Shown in pieces: positions 25,270 through 33,009 of a stretch of DNA of 37,145 nucleotides. The stretch comes from Nitrososphaeria archaeon (GTDB lineage Archaea; Thermoproteota; Nitrososphaeria; Nitrososphaerales; JACAEJ01): the NCBI GenBank assembly GCA_029775925.1, contig JARVKB010000017.1:1-37145 (forward strand), in the 5' to 3' direction. Under the pieces are notes generated by a model. The model ran no database searches, was not told the origin of the DNA, and saw only the letters and a list, made by a program, of their open reading frames with translations. Position 1 is the first letter of the stretch. Every line of letters starts with the position of its first letter. The position numbers and the translations under genes were made by a program.

Positions 25270-25917
25270 TTACTCTACCTTCTTGTAGCATAGCCACCAA
25301 TCTAGGCACTTTATCTCTCCAGCCTTTTCTTGGTCTCTTCTTTTCTGGATCATGTCTGTGGTGTTTGCTGGCGGAACGATCACATTATCGCTTATTATCT
25401 CATTATTGGGCCAGTTGGCAGGTATTGCATAGCCTTTGTCGGCTATTTGAAGTGCCTTCACCATTCGAAGTATCTCATCCATGTTCCTACCAAGCTCCAT
25501 TGGATAATAGAGTATTGCCCTGATAATACCTTTAGAGTCGACTATGAATACAGCTCTCACTGTCTGTGTTCCGGCAGCCTGCTTATGGCGCATACCCAAC
25601 CTTGCCGAGATTTCACCAGTGTTGTCTGCTATTATCGGGAACTTTATCTCTACGCCTAGCTTTTCTTTGATCCATTCTTCCCATTTTAAATGGGCAAAAA
25701 CTTGGTCTATGCTCAATCCTATTAGTTCACATTGTAGCTTCTGGAACTCCTCATATCTTTTCTGGAATGCGATAAATTCTGTTGTGCACACTGGCGTGAA
25801 ATCGGCCGGATGGCTGAAGAGAATAAACCACTTACCGCTATAATTGTCTGGAAGCTTAATCATGCCCTTAGTGGTTCTAACCTCCATCTGAGGGAAACTA
25901 TCGCCTATCAATGGCAT
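25270..25917 (-). CDS. Peroxiredoxin, archaeal Prx6-type (thioredoxin peroxidase)
   Basis: A 215-residue peroxiredoxin. The peroxidatic cysteine is C44 in [13 protein letters not shown]. Two further cysteines close to the C-terminus, C204 and C210 (CLDWWLC), have the same spacing as C207 and C213 of the Aeropyrum enzyme, so a disulfide-resolving role is expected. It reduces H2O2 and alkyl hydroperoxides and forms a decameric ring in characterised archaeal homologues. The open frame reaches TTG at 25944; ATG at 25917 is chosen because it gives the family length, follows GGAAGAG, and a TATA box lies at 25961-25974. The gene is monocistronic and visibly richer in GC than its surroundings. Confidence 0.94.
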   Translation of the reverse strand: MPLIGDSFPQMEVRTTKGMIKLPDNYSGKWFILFSHPADFTPVCTTEFIAFQKRYEEFQKLQCELIGLSIDQVFAHLKWEEWIKEKLGVEIKFPIIADNTGEISARLGMRHKQAAGTQTVRAVFIVDSKGIIRAILYYPMELGRNMDEILRMVKALQIADKGYAIPANWPNNEIISDNVIVPPANTTDMIQKRRDQEKAGEIKCLDWWLCYKKVE

Positions 25918-25960
25918 CTTATACTCTTCCAAAAAATTCACCAAACCTTTCAGTAATAAA

Positions 25961-25974
25961 ATTATATATAAAAA
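25961..25974 (-). promoter_or_regulatory. TATA box of the peroxiredoxin gene
   Basis: TTTTTATATATAAT on the minus strand, about 45 bases before the ATG at 25917. A start of transcription near 25940 gives a leader of about 20-25 bases that includes the ribosome site. Confidence 0.55.
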
Positions 25975-26254
25975 TTATCTATGAAATCCGTCTCCAAAAG
26001 TGATCTTAAATTTATTTTCAGTACTTTTATTGCGTTTTATTAACGAAATTCGTAATAAATGGGACAGACTTAAATCCAATCTTGATAGGTTGTGGAATAG
26101 TATCCTTCAAAATCTTAAGGGTCCTATTAATTTATACTTCCATTGATTAAAGATAAAGCAAAGATATGGCCTAACCTCGTGTTAACTTAAGATCTGGTCA
26201 ATGCTGATATTAACCTAAGCCTAGAGATCAGACCATAACAAGTCTTTTATTATG
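25975..26254. other. Gene-free stretch upstream of the first GC-rich repeat
   Basis: No frame here gives a protein-like sequence, and no tRNA or hairpin of note was seen. It separates the well-kept peroxiredoxin gene from the decayed region that begins with the repeat at 26255. Confidence 0.5.
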
Positions 26255-26287
26255 AATTAAACGCCGGGCCCGGCGGTATGCAATTAA
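26255..26287 (+). repeat. GC-rich direct repeat, copy A
   Basis: A short element with a GC core gccgggcccggc (part of a perfect 14-base palindrome at 26262-26275) and the tail ggtatgcaattaa, flanked by aattaa on the left. Copy B, 3.3 kb away in the same orientation, shares aattaa, gggcccgg and ggtatgcaattaa. The GC block is very unlike the AT-rich surroundings. The reverse complement, CCGCCGGGCCCG, recalls an archaeal tRNA 3' end, which would be usual for an integrase att site; a full tRNA is not present. Confidence 0.7.
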
Positions 26288-26310
26288 GTGAATCATTTTA
26301 ATAGTCTTCT

Positions 26311-26814
26311 GATTTTTCCTGGCTCTGGCTGGTATATTTGACCTTGTTGCGTTAAGCGCCTAGAGGTGAGTTGTTTTATTATGTGAAAAGTAATGGAACA
26401 GTGCTGTAGAATTCTTTGCATATCTCTTCACAAAAACTCTTTCATTGCCGCTGTTTCTATCAATACTTGCACCAAGCATGATAGTAACGATTGGCGCAAG
26501 CGCCATGAACAACTGGCCAATGATCATTCTCGGTCTTTTATCGATAAGGTAGGCAGCAAACAGTGTTAGCCTAAACTCACAGACCTAATATTTTCAAACA
26601 TTATCGGAAACAACTTGTGTCCACACTTTTCCCTCTTGGATCTTTAGCAATTTTAATGTGGCTTGAAACAATGCGCCGAAAAGGCGTTACAATAAAGCTT
26701 AGGGAATATTTGAAAGTCGGATCAGTCGTATCAGTTATCGAGGTTACTGTAGCATCCCTAGTCTTATGGATGGAACTTACTTTTATAAATTTAAACTTGA
26801 ACATTCAACTTTAG
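26311..26814 (+). pseudogene. Remnant of an ArsB-like anion/Na+:H+ transporter, C-terminal part
   Basis: Fragments in different frames can be joined into the C-terminal portion of an ArsB/NhaD-type transporter: LALAGIFDLVALSA, then YVKSNGTVL, EFFAYLFTKTLSLPLFLS, the conserved loop SAMNNWPMIILGLLSIR, NIIGNN, and FPLGSLAILMWLETMRRKG with the following helix. Stops and frame changes occur after LSA, after GTVL, after LSIR, and before FPLGS. The last piece alone gives an open frame of 65 residues (26617-26814), which is not a real gene. The N-terminal half is missing. The remnant starts just after repeat A. Confidence 0.75.
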
Positions 26815-26816
26815 CA

Positions 26817-28391
26817 TTACACATGCCTTGCTTGCAATTTATTTACAAGTTGACTTTTATATAGTGATCTGCTTCCCGTAAGAAAATAACTGACAACAGC
26901 TGAAATAACGGTGGGGACTATAAAGCTTGGATTCATAGTTTCAGCAACCAGGGTTATACTTGTCAAAAGGCTTTTGCTCGTCGCAGCCAGCACTGCAGCC
27001 ATTGATAATATGGCATATAAAACAGGCGTCTCAAGGTTCAAAGTTTGTGCGTAAATGAGCCCGAGTGTGCCGCCAACATAAAGCGATGGAATGAATAGCC
27101 CCCCGCTTCCACCGAAATTCAGTGTTACGCTTGTGGCCACAATTTTTAAAATTAAAAGTGCGGTCAAATTTGTCAAAGTTAATTCTCCTAATTCAGTCAT
27201 AGCTATTTTGTGAACGAAATCATAACCTAGCCCAAGCACTTCAGGGTAAAGCAAGCCTATGACGCCGAGAATTAATCCAGCAAATATGGTCATAAGCCAC
27301 ATTGGAAATCTGTTAGCAAGCCATTTGCTTATGCTGTTTGTTCTTTGAAGGGTTTCCATGAATGCTAAAGCCACTAATGCCACTAGAATTCCTAGAAAAG
27401 TTGCATGTATAAGAATGGAAAATGTTGGCATAAGAAAGATTTGGGTTGGGAAAATGGTTTCTGTTCCAAGGGTTATGGCAGACGTAAAATAGGCGGTAAC
27501 AGAAGCAATAGACGCTGGAATAAAAACCTCGGTTTCAACGTCTCTCTTGTAAGGCATTTCAAGCGCAAATAATATCCCCGTCAATGGAGCCTTAAAGATC
27601 GCTGAAAATCCCGCTGCTGCTCCACATAAAAACAATGTCTTAACATCTTTTTGGCCTAACTTTAGCCTTCTTGTGATAAATGAAGAGATTCCTCCGCCTA
27701 ATAGAAGACTTGGCCCTTCTAATCCAGCACTTCCACCGAAACCTATAGTTATTGCAGAAGCCAAAGTTTTACCTATAGTATCTCTCAAGCTAACAAAGCC
27801 GTTTTTAAAATGGTATCTTTCAATTACAAGCTCCGTTCCGCAACCGAATTCTTTGTTTTCCGCGAAGAGCCTTGTTGTTATATATCCTCCGAGGAGCGCG
27901 ACGCTTGTTGACGCTAAAAGAAACAGAGAATTCCAGTTTATAATAAAAAATGATGCAGAAATTAGCAGTTTGTAAATGTTGACGAGAAGGAATATGGCCA
28001 AGCCTATTACAACGCCTAAAAATAAGGGCAACAGCCAATACTTCGCAAATTCAAAGAAACTTTCACTGCTCACTCTCAGATTTGTCTGCTCCCCATCTGC
28101 GCTTCGCTCTATTTCTGCTAGTTTTCTAATGTCGCATATCCCATATTTTTTAACAGCTATAACCAGCAAAGCCAAGACTATGGCGGCTACACAAGTGTCC
28201 ATGGAAAAAGCAAGTATCAGAAATGCTTCGCCTAAAGCCCTATTCAAAGAAGAAGCTAACAGCACAAAATCCATTGACGCCGCCACAGCGATAATTCCAA
28301 TGGAAATTAACACTTTAACAAGCTGACGCTTGGTCAATAAGCCGTAAATACCAACAGCAAGCAAAAAAGCCGCCAAAATCATGTAATCCAT
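26817..28391 (-). CDS. NuoK-like domain fused to a ClC chloride channel/antiporter
   Basis: A 524-residue protein in two parts. Residues 1-92 look like NuoK/MrpC-type subunits: three membrane helices, ILAAFLLAVGIYGLLTKR, LISIGIIAVAASMDFVLLA, and ALGEAFLILAF...LLVIAVKKYG, ending with a short CDIRKL as in NuoK. The proton-relevant Glu of helix 2 is replaced by Gly. Residues about 112-515 form a full ClC protein: AGLEGPSLLLGG with gating-type E225, ALEMP with E278 at the proton-glutamate position, and GGSGGLFIPS at 427-436. Both glutamates are kept, so Cl-/H+ exchange is more likely than a channel. The start overlaps the NuoJ-like stop (TGATG). Confidence 0.88.
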   Translation of the reverse strand: MDYMILAAFLLAVGIYGLLTKRQLVKVLISIGIIAVAASMDFVLLASSLNRALGEAFLILAFSMDTCVAAIVLALLVIAVKKYGICDIRKLAEIERSADGEQTNLRVSSESFFEFAKYWLLPLFLGVVIGLAIFLLVNIYKLLISASFFIINWNSLFLLASTSVALLGGYITTRLFAENKEFGCGTELVIERYHFKNGFVSLRDTIGKTLASAITIGFGGSAGLEGPSLLLGGGISSFITRRLKLGQKDVKTLFLCGAAAGFSAIFKAPLTGILFALEMPYKRDVETEVFIPASIASVTAYFTSAITLGTETIFPTQIFLMPTFSILIHATFLGILVALVALAFMETLQRTNSISKWLANRFPMWLMTIFAGLILGVIGLLYPEVLGLGYDFVHKIAMTELGELTLTNLTALLILKIVATSVTLNFGGSGGLFIPSLYVGGTLGLIYAQTLNLETPVLYAILSMAAVLAATSKSLLTSITLVAETMNPSFIVPTVISAVVSYFLTGSRSLYKSQLVNKLQARHV

Positions 28392-28849
28392 CAGCTTTCA
28401 CTCTCCCTTCGCTCATGTATGGCTATCACAATGCCCAAAGCAACCGTCATTATAGCTAAACCCTGCAAAATCACGTCTATAACTCTTAAATTCCAAAGTG
28501 TATCAGCAAAAGAAAAACTTGGAGAAACATTACCTAATGTAACAGATAAGAAAATTGACGGAAGAGATAAAACAATTGCAAGTAAGGCAGCTGGGAAAAT
28601 TTTCTTTGATGGCTTCTCCTTTTCTGGTTTCGCGCTTAACATTTCGCCAGCCAAGAAGAGAACAGCCAAAGTTCCAGCACCAACAGACAACTGGAAAACA
28701 GCTACAAACACAGCATCATTTAAAGCATACAAAAAAGCCATTAAAACAAACATGCAAGCCAAAGAAGCAACAGAATACACTGCTTCATCAAGATAAATGG
28801 CCAAACAAGCTGAAATAATCAATCCAACATCAAGCAGCTCAATAATCAT
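28391..28849 (-). CDS. NuoJ-like membrane protein
   Basis: A 152-residue membrane protein whose first 70 residues follow the complex I subunit J pattern: EAVYSVASLACMFVLMAFLYAL, then NDAVFVAVFQLSVGAGTLAVLFLAGEML, matching the NuoJ part in which a membrane helix is followed by the V(Y/x)GA motif. A charged loop (KPEKEKPSKK) and two more helices follow. The open frame reaches ATG at 28873, but GGAGG stands before the ATG at 28849, which is preferred. Translationally it is linked to the NuoK-ClC gene by a 1-base overlap. No other complex I or Mrp subunit genes are in the window, so it is an orphan pair. Confidence 0.75.
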   Translation of the reverse strand: MIIELLDVGLIISACLAIYLDEAVYSVASLACMFVLMAFLYALNDAVFVAVFQLSVGAGTLAVLFLAGEMLSAKPEKEKPSKKIFPAALLAIVLSLPSIFLSVTLGNVSPSFSFADTLWNLRVIDVILQGLAIMTVALGIVIAIHERRESES

Positions 28850-29243
28850 TCCACAAAGAGCCTCCACTCGCATTGTTTGCTTTAGGCTTTACAACCAAAT
28901 CGGATTTATTTGTTGAGGCCAACTCAAAAATTTCCGAACTTTTAATAGCGTTTCTAAGACAACTTCCAGCACACTGATAACAGAATATGCCGCGGCCCAG
29001 ATGAAAAAGCGGCTTTAACTTTCCATTAACCTCAACCATTTCAATAGCCTTCGCAGGATAATCCCTAGCACAATTGTCAAGCCATTCATATGCCAATTTG
29101 TAATGCCTCCCATATGGGTCCGTTTCACACTCTAATAAAGCGAAACTATAAGCAACCAAGGCCAGATTATGGGATATGTTCCGCAGTAATAGCTGAATAT
29201 CCTCAACACCATATCGCTCGTCAAGTTGTTTGCTGAGCTTCAT
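28839..29243 (-). CDS. Unrecognised 134-residue protein in the NuoJ/NuoK-ClC cluster
   Basis: I do not recognise this protein. The first 75 residues are helical and charged (KQLDERYGVEDIQLLLRNISHNLA, then YKLAYEWLDNCARDYPAKAIEMVEV). A cysteine group CYQCAGSC lies near residue 91-98 and could bind a metal or a cluster. There is no signal peptide or membrane helix. It ends 35 bases inside the NuoJ-like frame (10 bases into it if the later start is used) and begins 9 bases after the integrase fragment. It may belong with the membrane pair as a soluble partner, or be cargo of the element. Confidence 0.55.
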   Translation of the reverse strand: MKLSKQLDERYGVEDIQLLLRNISHNLALVAYSFALLECETDPYGRHYKLAYEWLDNCARDYPAKAIEMVEVNGKLKPLFHLGRGIFCYQCAGSCLRNAIKSSEIFELASTNKSDLVVKPKANNASGGSLWNDY

Positions 29244-29252
29244 GATCTCTGG

Positions 29253-29537
29253 TCACATGCTCAAAGGGATTTTGTATGTTATTTCTTGGCTCAGATTCCA
29301 GCGTAAAACTGTTCTAGTCGCCTCCAAAATCTCTTCTTCATTCTTGCTTAGTTCTCTTCCAATTTGCCTTTCCTTGGCAACCTTAAGAATCGCCTTAGGA
29401 TCAGTCTTATTGAGATCACAGTAAAAACCCAAAGTCCTAAGATATACTGTGGCCGTAACAATGGATTTAGCCAACAAATTTTCAAACCAACGCTTAACGT
29501 CCGAATCCTCAAGCAGATACGCGTATTTAGCCTTCAT
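29253..29537 (-). pseudogene. N-terminal fragment of an archaeal tyrosine integrase
   Basis: A 94-residue frame matching the SAM-like, DNA-binding first domain of archaeal tyrosine recombinases: KYAYLLEDSDVKRWFENLLAKS followed by TATVYLRTLGFYCDLNKTDPKAILKVAK. A normal enzyme has about 300-400 residues including a catalytic Arg-His-Arg-Tyr domain, none of which is present. The gene is therefore truncated, or partitioned as in archaeal integrative elements in which integration splits the gene. Repeat B lies 54-83 bases upstream of its ATG, which is a typical place for an attachment site. Confidence 0.75.
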
Positions 29538-29590
29538 GTTCCCATCAATTAGGAGAAATTAATTTCTTCTTTTTTGGATCCACTTTAAAA

Positions 29591-29620
29591 AATTAAGCGG
29601 GCCCGGTGGTATGCAATTAA
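29591..29620 (+). repeat. GC-rich direct repeat, copy B
   Basis: Shares with copy A an aattaa, then gggcccgg, and ggtatgcaattaa, in the same orientation and order. It differs by a shorter GC stem (a three-base gap) and one base (t for c) before ggtatg. It is followed by 8 extra bases and then gtga, while copy A is followed by gtga directly. It lies between the integrase fragment and the 3' end of the replication protein gene, whose stop is at 29625. Confidence 0.7.
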
Positions 29621-29624
29621 ATAA

Positions 29625-31757
29625 TTAAGTGAGTCCGTCTGAGGATATATGAAGTTTTTCAATGTGCATTTTCAAATCATGTTCTGTAGCGAAAAACAAC
29701 GATTTGCCAATATTTTTACAATGCGGGCATTCAAGTAATGTTTTATCGGTTTTAAAGGGGGATATGGTGTTTTCCCGTTTAGAGATCCGTCCATCTCCTA
29801 TGGTCCTTTCGGAATCGGCAAGCAGTTCTTGGGCGTTCTGCATAGATAAGCTTAAAATCGAGTTAGTTGTTGCGTCGACATCTTGCCACTCTATTTTAGA
29901 AGAGGAAGGACTACTTTCTAGTAGGCAAACAGGGACTGGCGGAGGTAATTCCTTTACATGTAGAGTTTGGCAAGTTGGCAAGATGTTATTTAAGAAGTTT
30001 TCGAGCTCCTCCTTGTAAAGTTGCCTATATTCATTTGCCTTTTCTAAAAGGGCGAGTTGTTTAGGCTCTTCTTCATTGTTGGCAAGGCTGTAAGAATAGG
30101 GCTTAGTTGTTTGAATCTCCCTTAAGTAGCCTAGATTAGCTAGTGTTTTCAAAATTCTGGCTGCGGTTCTGGTGGAAACGCCTAGTTTTTCAGCCAACTT
30201 GTTTTTGTCCCAGAGCTCTTCTTCGTTGTTTCTCATGAGCTCTAAGGCGTCATTTTGTCTCTTTTCTAGTCTGCTAACCGTTTCAGTTATGCTTGGAGCT
30301 AATATACTCATGGCTCTTTCAAAATCTTCCGGATCCGCGATGACAAACTTGGAGCCATCCTCATTGTCTTTAATGTTTATTCTTTGTCTTTGGTGGATAA
30401 TGGCTAAAACACGTATAAAATTTAGAATTCTTTCTATTTGGCTTCTTAAGGCTACTTTCTGCTCTTTTTTCATGGCAAACTTTTCAAGCTGCAACAGGCT
30501 GGATGGTGGGAAAAGTACAACTTCAACATTCCAGTCAAGCAGCCTTAAGGCGTTCTGGAAATCCTTCTCTGAGTATGGAATTTTATTAGTAATGTCCAAG
30601 CCTAACTTTTTCCGCAAACTTACAGGAAGCATTGCATCTCGTAGTTTCTTAGCTAAGACGCGTCTAGTTAAAACATCACTGTGGTTGAGACTCAGCTTCA
30701 AAACTCTACGGTAAAGATCTGGATGTATGTCGATGTCAGACTCTGTTGTGAGGAAATTCCGCGCGTTGGTTTTATGTCTTCCCAACATCATTTTGCCAGT
30801 TTCTTCGTCCCTCATTGGAAAAATTGTTTCAATGCTTTCTCCCTCTCCAACGCTGCGTAAGCCCAAAGAACCTGTCATTGATTTTATGCCGACAAGTTCG
30901 TAGATAACCAATGTGCCGGAAAACTCTTCTGGAATATACTTGACTGCTTCTGAAGTGCTAGTGGTAAACTCAAACAACCACTCATTTGGGATTAGAGGCT
31001 TTATGGCTCTAATTGATTCATTTTTACCACTCCCACTAAAACCAGTTAAAATGCCACTAATTGGATACTTGGTTTGTCCACTACAAATAATGACAAAGTT
31101 TGTCAATAAAGTATTATCTTCCCCGATAAGCCTGCTTCTCCCGAACTGAACAACATAGTCCAGCAATTTAGGATCAGCCAGCAGTTTTTCAGCCTTATTC
31201 ACCTCTTCTTGAGTTAGCAGTTTGGCAATTTGCTTGGGAGATATCGGACACTTATCTCTATCACATTGGCTTTTCAATACTTGATCTGTGCAACCATAAA
31301 CATACTTGCCTTGAATGGCGCTTTTCATAATGCCGTCTAGTTCTTTCCATGACAGCTCAGGAGTGTTAAGTTTATTCCAGCTTTTCAGAATATTTTCTCT
31401 TACAGTTTTTGGGTTGTACTGCTTGAAGTTTAAGAAGTAGCTGGCCAATCTAATGCCATACTCATTGCGTAGGCCTTCGTGGGTGCCTTTCATTAAAGCT
31501 TGGATGCAAGGCGGATCTCTGCCCCGATAAGGCTTTCCAGCTAATTCTTGCCTGTCAAACCAAATATTAGCTTGTTTTTCGATTTTTATTCCAGCCTTTT
31601 CCAATGCTGAATAAAACAATGCTTCGAGGTCTCCAACCTCTGTTGGAGTATTGTCATTTAATTTTATGTATCCTTGGCTGGGGGCCACGATGCAAAGTTT
31701 TCCTTCTCCCAAAACTTCTAAAGCACACTCATTATGGTAGGCTGAAATAGTAGACAA
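29625..31757 (-). CDS. Replication protein remnant: prim-pol C-terminus, Fe-S primase-like domain, P-loop ATPase, wHTH and C2H2 finger
   Basis: A 710-residue protein resembling mobile-element primase-helicases. Residues 10-60 (LEVLGEGKLCIVAPS, then DLEALFYSALEKAG) look like the end of an archaeal primase-polymerase domain whose catalytic half is missing. Residues 80-170 have PPCIQALMKGTHEGLRNE and Cys84, 156, 165 and 170, possibly a [4Fe-4S] site as in primase large subunits. A P-loop at 239-246 reads GFSGSGKN, with Asn in place of Ser/Thr. A winged helix (LAEKLGVSTRTAARILKTL) and a C2H2 finger (CPHC, then HIEKLH) complete it. The start is TTG with no clear ribosome site, which fits a decayed gene. 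It may be a 5'-truncated gene. Confidence 0.7.
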   Translation of the reverse strand: MSTISAYHNECALEVLGEGKLCIVAPSQGYIKLNDNTPTEVGDLEALFYSALEKAGIKIEKQANIWFDRQELAGKPYRGRDPPCIQALMKGTHEGLRNEYGIRLASYFLNFKQYNPKTVRENILKSWNKLNTPELSWKELDGIMKSAIQGKYVYGCTDQVLKSQCDRDKCPISPKQIAKLLTQEEVNKAEKLLADPKLLDYVVQFGRSRLIGEDNTLLTNFVIICSGQTKYPISGILTGFSGSGKNESIRAIKPLIPNEWLFEFTTSTSEAVKYIPEEFSGTLVIYELVGIKSMTGSLGLRSVGEGESIETIFPMRDEETGKMMLGRHKTNARNFLTTESDIDIHPDLYRRVLKLSLNHSDVLTRRVLAKKLRDAMLPVSLRKKLGLDITNKIPYSEKDFQNALRLLDWNVEVVLFPPSSLLQLEKFAMKKEQKVALRSQIERILNFIRVLAIIHQRQRINIKDNEDGSKFVIADPEDFERAMSILAPSITETVSRLEKRQNDALELMRNNEEELWDKNKLAEKLGVSTRTAARILKTLANLGYLREIQTTKPYSYSLANNEEEPKQLALLEKANEYRQLYKEELENFLNNILPTCQTLHVKELPPPVPVCLLESSPSSSKIEWQDVDATTNSILSLSMQNAQELLADSERTIGDGRISKRENTISPFKTDKTLLECPHCKNIGKSLFFATEHDLKMHIEKLHISSDGLT

Positions 31758-31801
31758 TGAACCTATCCAAAATTATCACGACTATTGCTTTCAGTTTTAA
31801 C

Positions 31802-32596
31802 TTAGCTCTTATCTCGAACCATTCTTTTTGCCCCAAATACCGCTAAAATGATTATGGCAACAGCGATTATTAAGAAGAAGTAGTAGGCTGGACCGTTTTC
31901 TGTTTCAAAGACTGGGAAGATAACATAGGTTGAAAGGTTAAGCATTGTGTGGAATATTAAAGCGATTAAGACGCTGCCGCCAGTATTGTTGTATATCCAA
32001 GTGAAAAGTATTGATACGAAAATGAACAGAATAACTGTGCTAGACAGCCATGCAAGTCCAATTTGGTATTGGGGACCCGCAAAATACATTAGGTTCAAAG
32101 GTAGATGCCAAATAGCCCATATTATTCCTAAAACCATGCTGGAGATGAGGGCCGAGTAACGCGCCTGGAGACGTGGAAGCGCGTAACCTCTCTATCCGAA
32201 CTCCTCTTGAAAAGGGCCTCCGAGAAAGAATATGTAGATAAAATTCCAAAGAATCAGCCATGGCTGAGACAGCATAACCAGCTCAGGAATAGACCCCCCA
32301 GTCAACGACACTCCTAAAATGGAAAAGCCTGCAATAATGGGCCACAACAAAAAAGCAGGAACATACCAGACTTTTCCTATCCTTGGATCGAACCCTTTTA
32401 CCAGCAACTTCTTAACTCCCCCATAACCCTCTTGAAGATAGGTAAGCAGAAAAGCAGCCACACATGGACCAAATGGAGCTACATAAAAGTTAAAACCCAA
32501 TATCTGCAGTGTCCAGAAAAACCACGACCATGCAAAAGCAACCAAGAAGAATAACACTAAATTCCTATTCTCAGACTTATCAATCATTGTCAACAC
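31802..32596 (-). pseudogene. CPBP (CAAX/Abi-type) intramembrane metalloprotease with an in-frame TAG
   Basis: One continuous frame of 264 codons interrupted by a single TAG at 32192-32194. The first 134 residues and the last 129 form one CPBP protein: motif 1 EEFG-(TAG)-RGYALPR, where a Trp (TGG) is usual; motif 2 AIWHLPLN; and motif 3 HTMLN, plus about seven membrane helices. A single G-to-A change would explain it. TAG ends other genes here (for example trxB), so it is read as a stop. A sequencing error or true inactivation remains possible. CPBP proteins cleave membrane substrates, and some give immunity to bacteriocins. Confidence 0.85.
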
Positions 32597-32708
32597 AATC
32601 CTTCACCCTTCCATCAATCATACATGAATTAATATTTTATGGGCTGAATCGAGAGATATTGCACTTTGGTTTATCACAACGAAAAATAATACCCGTGCCC
32701 TCGACAAA

Positions 32709-32726
32709 GTCATTTGGGTAAATGAC
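32709..32726. promoter_or_regulatory. Inverted repeat upstream of the toxin-antitoxin pair
   Basis: gtcattt, four bases (gggt), then aaatgac: a perfect 7-base inverted repeat. It lies about 110 bases before the antitoxin start. It could be the operator of the pair or a small hairpin. Confidence 0.3.
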
Positions 32727-32835
32727 CTAAACATAATTTAAGCTACTTTCTATTAGTCGCTGATAACAGAACTATTCTGATAGGAGAAGTAAGTGTTATT
32801 AGGATGTGTTTGTATTCGTTTATTTGGGTGGTTTT

Positions 32836-33009
32836 TTGGGTGAAACGGTTTTAGAGAAGGTTGAGGAGATCGGTAGGAAGCTTGATGAGTTAAGGGATTT
32901 TCTTGAGGATGTTTTTCTAACTGCTGAGGAGTGCGTGTTGCTTAAAGAGGTTGATGAGATAATCAAGAAGAAGCGTTTTAACGAGTTGAAATCTCTCGAT
33001 GAAGTTTAA
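32836..33009 (+). CDS. RelB-like antitoxin (putative)
   Basis: A 57-residue acidic helical protein: ETVLEKVEEIGRKLDELRDFLEDVFLT, then AEECVLLKEVDEIIKKKRFNELKSLDEV. Its end resembles archaeal RelB-type antitoxins that pair with RelE. It overlaps the toxin by 11 bases (ATG of the toxin inside GATGAAGTTTAA), the classical coupling of such pairs. The open frame reaches GTG at 32806. TTG at 32836 is preferred because GGGTGG precedes it and the earlier residues are hydrophobic and unlike the family. TTG at 32824 is another choice. No DNA-binding domain is visible, so a different regulator may act. Confidence 0.7.
   Translation: MGETVLEKVEEIGRKLDELRDFLEDVFLTAEECVLLKEVDEIIKKKRFNELKSLDEV

Noticed and set aside
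25330-25843. Two plus-strand frames across the peroxiredoxin gene
   Set aside because: They mirror a gene with a full set of peroxiredoxin motifs and show Cys and His-rich noise.
26175-26240. Inverted repeat from agatctggtc and gatcagacc
   Set aside because: The arms do not pair beyond a few bases when written as reverse complements, so no stable hairpin is claimed.
26262-26287. GC-rich repeat as a tRNA gene
   Set aside because: Only a segment like an acceptor and T-stem end is present; no D-arm or anticodon arm could be folded around it. It is kept as a possible att site.
26617-26814. 65-residue frame as an independent gene
   Set aside because: It is the last piece of the ArsB-like remnant and starts in the middle of a conserved block.
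27673-28326. Plus-strand frames inside the ClC gene and a short minus-strand frame
   Set aside because: Shadows of a gene with plain ClC motifs.
30172-30714. 180-residue plus-strand frame inside the replication protein gene
   Set aside because: Ser and Phe-rich shadow; the minus-strand frame has clear domains.
32192-32194. TAG read as pyrrolysine
   Set aside because: Ordinary genes in the window (trxB, cooC, first membrane gene) end with TAG, and the expected residue is Trp, one base away.
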